Below are positions 11,428-21,991 of a DNA stretch of 64,000 nucleotides, in pieces; position 1 is the first letter of the stretch; the number at the start of each line of letters is the position of its first letter. Origin of the DNA: Rhizomys pruinosus. Taxonomy: Eukaryota > Chordata > Mammalia > Rodentia > Spalacidae. The stretch lies in the NCBI GenBank assembly GCA_009823505.1, contig VZQC01009567.1, forward strand, positions 94,378 to 158,377, read 5' to 3'. The notes under the pieces were generated by a model. It was not told where the DNA came from. It made no database searches and was given only the letters and a program-made list of their open reading frames with translations. A program made the translations under genes and the position numbers.

Positions 11428-12590
11428 GGTTAATCTAGGTGCAACTCGGGGTCATCTTCTAAACTGGTACCCATACCAGGCAAGTGAGTTGAAAGAACTC
11501 AGGCAAGCAGTCAGAGAGGATGGTGTCAAGGTATCATGGACAAAGTCCATTCTCCAGAGCTTTTGTGCTTCTCTTAACACTCTCCAGGACTGGAGATATA
11601 TCTGCACATCTTCACTTCCAGGTCCACTATACTTACAATGGGAAGCACTATACAGGGATGAATGTCTCCAACAGGTTCAGAGAAATCCAGGGCAACGTAA
11701 TATAGACTGGGGTTATGAACAGCTCTTTGGAGAAGGAGATTTTAGCACAGGGACACAGCAGAACAGACTGCCCCCAGGTTACTTTGACCAGGTCCACCTC
11801 TGCACCCTACAGTCCTGGGATCGAATTACACCACCCACTGAATCCCAGGCCAGTTCCTCAGTATTATTTACTAGGCAAAAACCTGAAGAACCCCTGTCTG
11901 AATTTATCTTAATAACTAAAAGCAGTCTAGAGAGAAAGATCCCCAACTCTGCAGCCAGAGAGATTCTCCTTAAAAATATTGTTTGGGAAGGAATAAATTC
12001 AGAATGCAAGCAAGCATGCCAGGATTTAAAAGATGACCATTATGACAGATGAATAGTGGAAACTTTGTGGGAGGGCACAGCCTCCCACAAAGCTAATTAC
12101 CTAGCTCAAGCCTTTGCAGTGGCTATCACCACAAATGAGAAATGATTTAACTGTGGAGACAGAGGTCTTTGGAAAAGACAGTGCCCAAAAGCACCAGTCT
12201 CTCCTGGAGGTCCTTCTGAATTCCCCCCCATGTGTTCTCTGCCCCAGTGTCAAAAAGGATTCCATTGGAGGAAATAGTGCCACTCAAACTATGAAAAAGA
12301 TGGCAAAAATTGGGGCTGGAGAGATGGCCTAGTGGTTAAGAGCACCGACCACTCTTACAGAGGACCCAGGTTTGATCCCAAGCACCCACATGGTGGCTGA
12401 GAACTGTCTGAAACTCCAATTCCAGGAGAACTCCAGTACCAGAGGAGTCCGACACCCTCTTCTGACCTCCATGGCATTGCATGACACGGGTGCACAAACC
12501 TGCATGCAGACAGTACATTCATACACATACAGAAATAAATAAAATTTAAAAGAAAAGATGGCAAAAATTTGCCACTTTAAACTCCTAAGT
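11428..12590 (+). pseudogene. gag: ERV-1 gag remnant (capsid, nucleocapsid)
   Basis: A frame open across 11252-12052 holds the capsid C-terminal half, including a major-homology-like segment near 11875-11930. The nucleocapsid follows with two CCHC-type boxes near 12140-12290. The first box has a stop in place of its first cysteine. Two zinc boxes fit betaretroviral-type gag. Homologous to 58948-59880 of ERV-2. Confidence 0.7.
12312..12552 (+). repeat. B2 SINE inside ERV-1 gag
   Basis: Full B2. Exact target duplication AAAAGATGGCAAAAATT at 12295-12311 and 12553-12569. ERV-2 has the uninterrupted site near 58975. Confidence 0.92.
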
Positions 12591-12689
12591 GGGCAGCCCC
12601 TAGCCCAGAGAAAAAAAGGGGGAAAATGAGTCAGTATGCACCCTTTGGACAATGCCTATTTCAGAAGGCTCACATCCTGCATTTACTAT

Positions 12690-12985
12690 TAAAATTGGGT
12701 GGAGGCCTTTTAAATGTTTGATAGGTATAGGGGCAGACAGAAACATTATTAAACAGCAAGAAATCCTCCCTGACTGACCCTTGCTTCCAGGACCTAAACT
12801 TCTAGGAACAGGAGGGTCCTCACAGTCTTACAGAACTAAAAATGTTTACACCTGGGAGGACCCTGATGGAAACATGGGTGAAATTCGCCCAATAATAGCA
12901 CCCACTAATAACAATCTGTTAGGGCAAGATATTTTGGAGGCTTTGTATGTGGTTATTGCCACTCTAAATGAGAACAACCATACCC
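12690..12985 (+). pseudogene. pro: ERV-1 protease remnant
   Basis: Aspartic protease remains. The active-site region near 12728-12745 reads GADRN after a changed residue, and the C-terminal LLGQDIL motif is at about 12918-12938. A stop follows the active-site stretch. Retroviral protease would mature the Gag and Pol polyproteins; this copy cannot be made whole. Confidence 0.65.
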
Positions 12986-13059
12986 AGACAGACCATTTGA
13001 CTGGTGGAAAATGCCTCCATCATCTCAGCAAGTAGCATCCCCAATCCTGAGGGTCACTG

Positions 13060-13880
13060 CAGAATATGCTCCCCCTTATCTGTACTAGAAGTCAGATGAT
13101 CCAGTCTGGATTGAGCAGTGGCCCTTTCCAGGGGAGAAGATACAAGATCTCCAAGACTTAGTCAAGGGGAAATATTCATTGGGACAGATCCATCCATCTC
13201 ACATTCCCTGAAACACCCCTGTGCTTGTCATTAAAAAGGCAACAGGAGGTTGGCATCTCTTACAAGTCTTGTGAGCCATTAACAAAACTGTATATATAGG
13301 GATCTCCGTAAAGCGGTCTCCTCCTTGCCTCTGCTATCCCGGCTAACAGCCAGCCTTCTGCTAGCCTTAGATATCAAAGACTGTTTCTTTTCAATTCCCC
13401 TCCACACTGAGGATTACAAAAGGTTTACTTTCTCATTCTCTGCAATTAACAACTCAGGTCCGGCACAAGGAATGTCCTGCCACAAGGCATGGCCAATAGG
13501 CCAGTGCTCTGCCAAGAGGAGGTAGCAGCAGCCCTTAAGCCACATATGGAAAAAGATCTTCAAGTCTTCCATTATATTGATGATGTTTTAGTTTGGGACA
13601 GATTATCAACAGACCCAGAAACTTTAAAGGAGAGACTTATACAATCCTTAGAAGCTTTTGGATTTAAAATAGCCCATGCAAAGGTTCAAATGATTCCCTC
13701 AATTCCTTTTCTAGGAACTGAAATTTCTCTCACAACAGTAAGGCCACTCAAACCTGTACTCTCCCTTCCTCCCACGCTCACACTAGCATCACTTCAGTCC
13801 TTCCTAGGAACTCTTAACTGGCTCTGCCCTTGGCTGTTGATCCCCAAGACAAGGCTACAGCCTCTCTTTGATCTTCTGTG
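13060..13880 (+). pseudogene. pol: ERV-1 reverse transcriptase remnant
   Basis: The YIDD active-site box is at about 13573-13584 in a 130-codon frame. Upstream fingers/palm sequence (DIKDCFFSIPL) lies in another frame near 13370-13405. The end of the domain (LQSFLGTLNWLCPWL) is in the frame of the YIDD box. At least two frameshifts. Confidence 0.75.
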
Positions 13881-15302
13881 AGGCAACAGGAACCCAGCTT
13901 CCAAGCGAAAGCTCACAGCAGAAGCCTCAGATGCTTTAGCAGAATTCAACTGAGCTCTCCAGAGCATGGCTCTAGCACATTTTACACCCTCCTTTCCTGT
14001 ACAAGTTTCTTATTTTTAACACTTAGGGGCTCTTTACCAATCAATACAAGTACTAGAGTGGCTCCACATGCCCATAGTGGGAACTCCCGGAGTGTTAACT
14101 GAAATGGATTCTTTAGCCACTATAAGAAATGGGAGGGAGTGTTCCCTGCAAACACTGGGGAAGGAGCCTGATGTCATAGTGACACGTTTCTCCCTCTTGG
14201 ATATCCAGTGGCTGAGGCAAAATAATCTTCATATAGACATAAACCTCATGGGATTTCTAGGACAGATAGAAAATCACTTGCTTAAGGACAACTGGGTCTC
14301 CACTCTCCCATTGTTAAACTGACTTCCTCCCCATCTTCATGCTGTTTATCTAGCTCTCAGAGAATTCAACAGGCCTCTTAATCTCTTCTCAGACAGTATC
14401 TATGTGATCAGTCTGCTGCCCTGCCTATTTAGATACTTTGTCCAATTAGACAAAAAATCCCTCTCCCCCATCTCATTGCCATTTCATTGCTCTTACAGAA
14501 TGAGAGACTCCCTCTCTTCATACACCACATCTGTGCCCACAGCCTCTTACCAGGGCCTCTCTCTGAAGGCAACTTACTTGCAGACTGAGTATCCTCTACA
14601 GGTATCTATGTGCTGTCCCTCTCCAAAGCAGAAAAATTCCACTACATAACCCAGGTTAACCTAAAGGGCCTCGGAGTTCACTTTACTGATATTCCCTCCA
14701 TACAACTTCATCAAATCCTTAGAACTTGCTCCTCCTGTTCTTCTCTAATTAAAACACCTGTGCTACAAGTTTTGGGGATTAAACCCAGGGGATTAAAAGC
14801 CAATGCTCTCTGGAAAACTGACGTTACACACATAGCTTCCTTTGGATAACAAAAGTATGTCTTTGTCCTGCTGGACACTTATTCCAAATTTATTTCAGCT
14901 ACTGCCCACACAGGAGAGAAAAAGCCAAGTACCTCACTGTCCTCCTCTCCTTTCTACCTTTGCTACCATGAGCATTGCCAAACAGAATAAAATGGACAAT
15001 GGGCATTCATTTGCTAGCTCTTGCTTTAAATCATCTTGTCAGTTATGGAATATTGCACATCATACAGGTATCCCTCATAACCCACAGGGACAGGCATCAT
15101 AGAACAGACACATAGGGTCCTTAAAAATCAGTTACTATAACAAAAGGCAGGGAAATACCCTCCTAACATCCAGCAGGGCATGGCATTGGCAACTCTAAAA
15201 CTCTTTAATTTTTATGGGGATTCAAAATATCTAGCCATAGTCAAACACTGGCAGAACCAAGCACTGTTCCTCAAATACTTGTCAGACGGAAAGACCCTCT
15301 CC
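13881..15302 (+). pseudogene. pol: ERV-1 RNase H / integrase remnant
   Basis: Short alternating frames. The integrase core is recognisable near 14800-15110 (HTGIPHNPQGQAS at about 15059). The C-terminal integrase part resumes after the inserted repeat, at 15695-15890. Confidence 0.6.
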
Positions 15303-15694
15303 TGGTTTGTCTTCCATTGCTGTGACAAAACACTCTGACTGACACCAACTTGGGGAGGAAAGGGTTTATTCAGCTTACCTCTCCTGGTTCACAGTTCATC
15401 ACTCGGTAGCACAAGGCAGGAACTCAGGGCAGGAACCTGGAGGCAGGAGCTGAAGCACAGGCCATGGAGGAATGCTGTCCACTGGCTTGCTCCCTGGCTC
15501 ATGCCCAGCCTGCCTTCTTATACAGTACACAAAAACCTGCCCAGGGTGGCACCACTGTTGTGGGCTGGGCCCTCCCACACTGCTCGACCATCAAGAGAAT
15601 ATTCCACAGATGTGGCCACAGGCCAATCCAATGGAGCCAATTCCCAAACTGAGGCTTCCTCAACCCAGGTGTGTCAAGTTGACACTAAAGCTAT
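15303..15694. repeat. Medium-reiterated rodent repeat inserted in ERV-1 integrase
   Basis: Text such as ggggaggaaagggtttatt, ggccatggaggaatgctg and tgtcaagttgaca is typical of a common rodent interspersed repeat, possibly of the URR1 type. I am unsure of the family. It splits the integrase. Confidence 0.5.
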
Positions 15695-15814
15695 CCAGTA
15701 CAGACCCCCTAGACAGTCGGTGGAAACGACCTTATCCACTGTTAACAACTGGGAGGGGCTTTGCTTGCATCTTCCCACAGGATTGTCTGAGACCCATTTC
15801 GATTCCAGCCAGAA

Positions 15815-16432
15815 ATGTCAGATTCATCCCTGCTGACCAAAAAGATGGCACACCTGTCACTTGTGGATGGAAAGAAGAGGAGAAAGAGGAAGAGGCACTC
15901 CAAGAACTCAAATAACATAACATTGAAGAAACTTGACAAAGTCCTCACTTCTGAAAAATCCACGTGTAGCCCCTCTGCACCCCTGTCTGCCATATTTTTA
16001 GCTGCTCTAATAATAGTTCAAACTAACATGGTCTCTGTCCAGCCTGTGAACAGACAACCAATTTGGATCCATATCTGGCGGTTCTTTGTCAGAGAAACTT
16101 GGGAAGGAAGAAATCGGGTAATTGGAACCAGTGACTGTCCTTTGCAAGGCTGCAGCAAGGCAATCACAACCACTGTGTTTCCCAATTCCACCACTATCTC
16201 CCAGGCACCCTTTATCTGCTTTGCCCATCTTAACAAAGGACAGTGTTTACAGGAAGCTGATACTTATGGAAGTTGCAGATTCTGGTGTTGCAAGTTGGAG
16301 AGTGTTTGCAGCACAAGAAGCCTGTTCCAAATCCAAAATAACGAGTTTAAAATTAATATGCAGGACCCCTGGAGTGACTGCTGGAAAGCTGGCATGCAGG
16401 GAAAACTCTACACTTACAGCAATGCCTGGTAA
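15815..16432 (+). pseudogene. env: ERV-1 env, surface-subunit N-terminal part
   Basis: An open frame of 205 codons overlapping the end of pol. It opens with a basic region (KKRRKRKR), then a hydrophobic leader-like stretch near residues 60-72, then a Cys-rich surface-type region. The overlap of env with the end of pol is usual in such viruses. It stops at 16432 and the rest of the surface subunit is in other frames. Confidence 0.65.
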
Positions 16433-17360
16433 CCTGTGGTGAATATCCACATCTCTTGCCAGCTTGTTCTAGCTCTTCAGCCCATCCTCACTCAATCCCA
16501 CATTCTGTTACAGGAATCCAAAATTGAAGAAAGCTGCAGTCCACTGTAACATGACCCCAGTATATTGAATATGCCAGAGATCTCCTCAACAACACCACAT
16601 GCCCTAATGTCTCCCAATGTTTTTTCTGTGCATCCCTTACATGCCCTCTTTTCACTGCCATTCCTTCTAATGCCTCTTTACAGGAATCTGCCCCTGTGGA
16701 GACAGAACTAGTGTTTCATGGCGTTTCTCTCTTCAACCGACCCACTACACTTCCTATTTGTTTAGTGAGAACTGCAGCAGCCTCAGACACCAGGTGCCTC
16801 AGAAATGTTCTTCTCAACAGGACCCTGTGTGTCAAATCCCCAGTCTTTCTCTGGTGTGATGGCACCATATCCCTCTGTGCAAATGCTACTGGTTCTGGAA
16901 GTTGCCCTTAATTATGACTCTCCAGCTCTTCCTTTATGAGAAGGAGGAAGTTGCTTGGATGCTGCGAATGAGCCCAGACCATCAAAAGAGAGATTCATTG
17001 TGCTTCTGGTCAGCTGAGACATCAGTCTCTCTTCAGCAGACATGGGAGCCCTACCAAGGGTTTACAGCATGGAAGCGGACTTCCAAAATAAGCTTGATGA
17101 GGCAGTGGTGTCCACAACAAATAGCCTTGAATCCCTCCAGAGAGTTAACTTCTCTGGCATAGGTGGTGATGCAGAACCAGCAAGCCCTGGACTTGTTAAC
17201 TGCAGAAAATGTGGGAACCTGCATGTTCCTGGGAAAGGAATGTTGTTTTTATGTAAATGAGTCTGGTATTATCAAGGAAAATGTTAAAAACCTAAAGGAC
17301 CTCAGAAAAGAACTCCACACAAAGTACTCCCCACTTCTGACAAGTTTCTGACCCATGGTT
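16433..17360 (+). pseudogene. env: ERV-1 env remainder, including transmembrane subunit with CX6CC
   Basis: The transmembrane ectodomain near 17163-17351 has the CX6CC motif (CMFLGKECC) directly after an immunosuppressive-domain-like LDLLTAEN stretch. This layout belongs to gamma-type envelopes. Several frameshifts precede it. The membrane anchor downstream is degraded. Confidence 0.75.
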
Positions 17361-17570
17361 TCCAAACCCCCTAACTATCTGTTTACTTCCCTTACTGAGA
17401 CCCATTTTCACCTTAGGAGTCCTCCTATCACACCCTGTGTCCTCCTGTTTATCACCAAAAACTGAATCAATACACTCACTGAGATCACAGCCAAGACTGT
17501 TTTAGTCCAATACCAGGCCATCCCAGGGGATCCCCTAGAGGACTTTAATATTACTGCTCCATTTTAATTA

Positions 17571-17587
17571 AAAAACAAAGGAGGGGT
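17571..17587 (+). promoter_or_regulatory. ERV-1 polypurine tract
   Basis: AAACAAAGGAGGGGTT lies immediately before the TG of the LTR. Confidence 0.75.
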
Positions 17588-18167
17588 TGTGGGAATGAAA
17601 CTTTGTGTATGGCTTGAGGCAAGAACTTGTAAGACCTGTCCCATAAGATCTCCAGTTATCTGATATCTCTGTGGGCATTCAGTTGCCTCTGTGAGTTACC
17701 TGTAGCTCCCCAAAAGGTTTGGGATATTACAATGTTTCTTGCTTTGCCCTATCTCTGCAAAGTTCCAGGAACACATGTCCCCTTCCCTTGAGGTATTGAG
17801 CAAAATGTGCAGCTAGGTAACCTGTACTTACCTTTTGCACAAACAGGAGCTCTATGGCCCCCAATTAGAACCAAGATGGCTCGCCCCTCCCTTCTGCCTG
17901 CCGCCCACTTCCTTGCCCAGAGCACAGTAGCCTTCAATATATAGACCTCACTGACAGAAAATGAATGGAGTTACTATCCTCCCAGCTCTCTGTGTGTGAG
18001 TCCACTCATTTCCCATGGGTGATCTCCTGCAGTTTTCTCTCCCCATTATTGCCAGAGCAAAGCCTAGAGACTGTCAGCCTGCAGGCAGGGGACAGTACTG
18101 GAGCTGAGCCAAGAAGGGAAGAACAGCATGTGCAATGTGATCACCCATGACTCAAAGACATTGAACA
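17588..18167 (+). repeat. ERV-1 3' LTR
   Basis: Begins TGTGGGAATGAAAC and ends TTGAACA. It contains a TATATA box near 17936-17942. The start and end were fixed by aligning with the ERV-2 LTR (56765-57358, reverse). Confidence 0.75.
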
Positions 18168-18320
18168 AAGACCCTAATGCATTCTCCCAGTCTGTGTCTC
18201 TTGATTGCGGAGTTTAGACAATTATTATATAAGCTTATTATTGAGAGAGTTGGGTTTCTTCCTTCCACCTTATTTTCTGCTTGCATTCTTGGTCTAGATT
18301 CGTATTTTCACAGTTATACT

Positions 18321-18546
18321 TTTTTTTCTATGTGTATGAATGTACTATCTGCATGTAGGTGTATGCACCCATGTCATGCAATGCATTGGAGGTGAAAAGA
18401 GGTTGTCGGGTTTCCCTGGAACTGGAGTTCTCTTGGAATTGGAGTTACAGATGGTTCTCAGCTGCCATGTGGGTCCTGGGGATCGAACCTGAGTCCTCTG
18501 AAAGAGCAGTCAGCGCTCTTAACTGCTAGGTTATCTCTCCAGCCCC
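18321..18546 (-). repeat. B2 SINE with target-site duplication
   Basis: Reverse B2. CACAGTTATACTTTT before it and CACAGTTACACTTTT after it (18309 and 18547). Confidence 0.88.
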
Positions 18547-19135
18547 CACAGTTACACTTTTATTAATTTCTTTCCCTAGCTGCTTGGAGAAAGTTGCCCC
18601 TTTCCTCTGTCCTTTGAATTAATTTGAGTATTTTCTGAAGGGACTGTTTTTTGCACATATATTCTTTCATCTTTATATCATGAAACATTTTTCTTTCCCC
18701 TTCAACTATAATTGACATTTTTGCTCCGTATCGTAATCTGTTTCAGTATCTATTGTCATTTAGTACTGGGAATACTTTGGTTCATGTTCTTCTGGTTTTC
18801 ATCACTTGCACTGAAAATTCAGCTGTAATTCAGATGGATTCTCCTTTATATGTAACTCGTTATAAGTAATTTGTCTTTGTTTTGGGCATCTAGTGTTTTA
18901 ACTACGATAGAGTGTGGGGTATTCCTTTTCTGATCTTGTCTAGTTGTTGTTCTATGTGCTTCTTGTATATGTATGAGTTTGTCATTTTTCACTTTGGGGA
19001 AATTTTCTTCTATTCTGTTGAAGATATGATCAATGCCTTTATTCTCAGATTCTTCTCATTCTTTTATCCCTATGATGTGGAGGTTTGACCTTTACATATA
19101 GTGTCCCATATGTCCTCTTTTCCATTCTTGTGATT

Positions 19136-19640
19136 TTTTTTTAAATTAGTTTTTATTGATGCTTTGTGCATTTCATACATTTTTTCCAATTCAGGTCAGG
19201 CTTATTTCCCTTTCCCTCCCCCCCCCACCCCCACCCCATCCCAGGTCATGCATTCTGCCATAACTGTCCTGCATCTTTCTCTCAGTTTTTTTTTTTTCAT
19301 TTTTAGCTATAAGTGATAATCCATGAGTACAAGCATCCTTCATGCAAAACCTATCTGCAGGCTGTTGTGCCCAAACACCTACAGCCCCACCATCCAGTGG
19401 GGGGTGACAGGTTGTTTGTTCAATCAAGTTGATCAAATGAGTGTCCAGACTACATTGCTGTAGTTTCACCATTCACCCCAATCGCAGCCCTTACATTCTA
19501 CCACGCCCCCTCTTCCGCAGGTTGTTCCCTAGGCTTAGAAAAGGGGCACAGGTGGATGAGAGGTAAAACAGTCCACTCTCTCTGGAGCTGTTGACTTGGA
19601 CTCTGGTCAATTCTGGCTGTTTCCTTTCATGGGCTGACAG
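19136..19640 (-). mobile_element. L1 3' end inserted in L1 ORF1
   Basis: T-rich start (reverse poly-A) then 3'UTR text that mirrors 4270-4760. Right edge is approximate; no clear target duplication seen. Confidence 0.6.
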
Positions 19641-20339
19641 TTTGTCCAGGAAATTTCCATACTCTTTGTTTGAGCATTGCAGTTCTTCCACCTTGTCTTT
19701 CAGTGTTGATATTGTACTTTCTGCTTCATCCAATCCATTACTGAGGCTTTATCCCATTTTTCCTGATGATTGGATGAGTGTGTAATTTCCTTTTTCACTT
19801 CATCCTGTGATTTCTTTAGTATTTCCAGTTCCCTTTGGAGTTTGTCATTCTCTCCTTCTAGGTCTCTAATTTGCTGGTCGGTTTCCTGTTTCATTTAGGG
19901 ATGGGTTCTTTTCAGTGTTTCCACTTCATTCCTGAGTTTGTCATTCTCTCCCTTCATTTCTTTGAGTATGTCTATTATTGCTCTTTTAAAATCTGTGTCC
20001 TGAGTTATCTCCAGGGAGAACTCATTTTGGGTTCTTCTATAGTACTGCTAGATATTGTTGGGGATTTATTATTTACTTTTCCCATATTGTTGATTTTCCT
20101 TTGTGCTCTTAGCATGTGGATTTAATTTGTTGTTTATAGTCTGATGCAAAATTCAAATGCTTCTTCTTTTGCCTGAAGGCCTCTTTCTCTAGGTTGGAAA
20201 GTTGGCTGTCTCTTCTTTTACTTTGTGCTTGGAGTAACTTTCTCTGTTCACACCAGGAAGGCCGCAAGCAAGGGTGTTTGGCACTGTTTTTTGCCCACCC
20301 AATCCTGTCACCACCAAGGTGAACATAGGGACTTACCCA

Positions 20340-20940
20340 ATCTGGTCTGGAAGTTGGAGCAGATCCAGAGACCCTGCACTTGAAATGAATGTGCTTGATT
20401 GGTCCTGGAGTGACTGGGCTGGAATAGTCCTGCAACCCTGGGCTGGGAGCAACAAGGATCCATAGTCCTGGAAACCTGTGCCAGAAATGCTAAGGCTGGG
20501 AAGGTCCTAGGACCCGCCTGATAAGAGGCCTGCCATATAACTCTCCCTGTGTATGAAGCAAAGGTACTAGGATGTTCCTGGAACTCTGCACCCGAAATAA
20601 CTGGGCTCAGATGGTCTTGGAAACCTGGTCTGCAAGAGGCACAGCTGGGATGGCCCTGAAACTCACCTGCTGAGAAACCTGACCTGTTATTAGCTCTGCA
20701 CTGGTAGGGACTGGGCTGGGCTGGTCCTGAGACCCTGGGCTGGAAGAAACAAGGCTCTGATGGTCTTGCAACCCTCCACCAGAGGCCCAGGGCTGGGAAG
20801 GTGCTGGAACCCACCTACTAGAGCCCCCCCATCACTCTCCTAGCTCCACAAGCGAAGGTGTTAGGATGGTCCTGGAACCCTGCACAGGAAGTAACTGGGC
20901 TGGTATGGTCTGGAACCCTGGGCTGGATGTGGCAGAGCTC
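20340..20940 (-). repeat. Tandem L1 5'UTR monomers
   Basis: Recurring ggctgg...ggtcctggaaccctg units. A larger period of about 300 bases is visible: 20480-20640 aligns with 20775-20935. Position next to ORF1 suggests promoter monomers. The 168-codon minus-strand frame here comes from this GC-rich repetition. Confidence 0.65.
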
Positions 20941-20949
20941 CTTGCTGTT

Positions 20950-21330
20950 GATTTTTAAGCTTTATTTTATTGTGGTCTGAGGGAATCCACGGAAATATTT
21001 TAACTTTTTGTTGTTGTTGTTCCTTAGTATGTGATCTACTTTAAAGGAACCTCTATGGGCTGCTGAGTAGGATGTGTATTCCCAGTCCTTAGAGGGAATA
21101 TTTTGTGGTTCTATATTAGATGTATGATATAATTTATTTCAGATATTTCTTTGTTTATTTTTTGTCAAATTGACCTCTCTGAGACAGTTGGGTACTGACT
21201 TCAACTACTTTTACTCAGTTGTGTTTATCTGTGGCTTGAAATGCAGTAAGTGCTTTTTTATGAAATAAGTTGCACAAGAGTTTGGTGCATTTATCTTCAT
21301 GATTTTCATGAGCCATCTCTCCAGCCCTAG
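20950..21330 (-). mobile_element. Old L1 endonuclease fragment downstream of PRP gene
   Basis: Reverse complement of the fragment at 1490-1850, at the same distance from the PRP terminal exon. Confidence 0.65.
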
Positions 21331-21499
21331 AATTAGATTTCTTTCCCTATGAACCAAGATAAACTATTTTAGAATTTTTAAAGTTATGTTACTTTCTACA
21401 ACATCATCCTAATTATTATATTCTTCTTATTTCCTGATATTATCAAAGTGTCAATAATAGATCTGAAAATAATAAAAAATGCATTTGGGTGCTAGAAAC

Positions 21500-21680
21500 T
21501 TTGCTTGCTGGATGCTATTGTAGGAAACCAGGTTTAAATCCCTGTACCCATATGGCAACCAATATCTGTCTTTAACTCCAATGCTAGAGGACCCAACATT
21601 CTATTCTGTCCTCTGTGGACATTGCACGATATGGGTACACTTACACACTTACATACATGTAGAGTGTGAAAAATATATCA
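21500..21680 (+). repeat. B3-type SINE after PRP terminal exon (inverted copy)
   Basis: Mirror of the SINE at 1110 and 46865, as expected from the inverted duplication. Confidence 0.6.
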
Positions 21681-21884
21681 AAATTATAAAATGGATTTGT
21701 GCTCTGGAATCCTGGGATGAACGACCAAGGTGTGAGATGGGAGTGTATTCAACATGCTGTCCTTTGGAAAAAATGGAAAGAAACTTTCTGGAAGAATCCA
21801 TAATGAGGGCTCCTACATGTTCTTATGTTGTCCTCATGGCTTTCACATTTCAGTGTTAATCACCACCAGAAAGAGAAAGAGTAG

Positions 21885-21991
21885 TCAGAAATTGCATGCT
21901 AATTGTTTTATTGGGATATTGAAGACACAGTTATGAAATCACTGCTCCACAAGTACATGATTCTGAAAACCAGGATTTTCTCCTTCTTTTC
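21885..21991 (-). other. Exon 3 / 3' UTR of intact PRP-family gene with AATAAA
   Basis: The acceptor TTTGTTTTAG ends at 21992. The exon begins GAAAAG, so the first two bases complete a TGA stop. An AATAAA signal lies at 21912-21907, and the conserved downstream T-rich stretch (ttctgactac) follows. The same terminal exon recurs at 813, 7196, 46575 and 49954. Confidence 0.7.

Larger units (their letters stand above)
11428..18167 (+). mobile_element. ERV-1: 5'-truncated class II-like retrovirus with gamma-type env
   Basis: Gag capsid to 3' LTR in sense order, lacking the 5' LTR, leader and matrix. Order: capsid and nucleocapsid (11428-12590, split by a B2), protease (about 12700-12980), reverse transcriptase (13060-13880), RNase H and integrase (13900-15300 and 15695-15890, split by a repeat), env (15815-17360), purine tract (17571-17586), LTR (17588-18167). 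Stops and frameshifts occur in every gene. It belongs to the same family as 56765-60883, which supplies the missing 5' half including the primer-binding site. Confidence 0.85.
18168..20940 (-). mobile_element. L1 (reverse): ORF2 start, ORF1 and 5'UTR monomers
   Basis: Minus strand. Degenerate ORF2 start (18168-18300), ORF1 C-terminal part (18550-19130), ORF1 N-terminal coiled coil (19640-19990), then the 5'UTR with tandem monomers (20340-20940). A B2 (18321) and an L1 3' end (19136-19640) are nested inside. Confidence 0.75.

Noticed and set aside
11252..12052. Single 266-codon gene
   Set aside because: A chance fusion of L1 5'UTR with ERV capsid; the first ~58 codons have no coding origin.
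12329..12652. Minus-strand frames of 60-107 codons
   Set aside because: Produced by the B2 SINE in ERV-1; the same peptides recur at 2884-3105.
20308..20814. 168-codon minus-strand open frame rich in Pro/Ser
   Set aside because: Lies in tandem GC-rich L1 5'UTR units; composition reflects the repeat. It is not a proline-rich protein of the local family.
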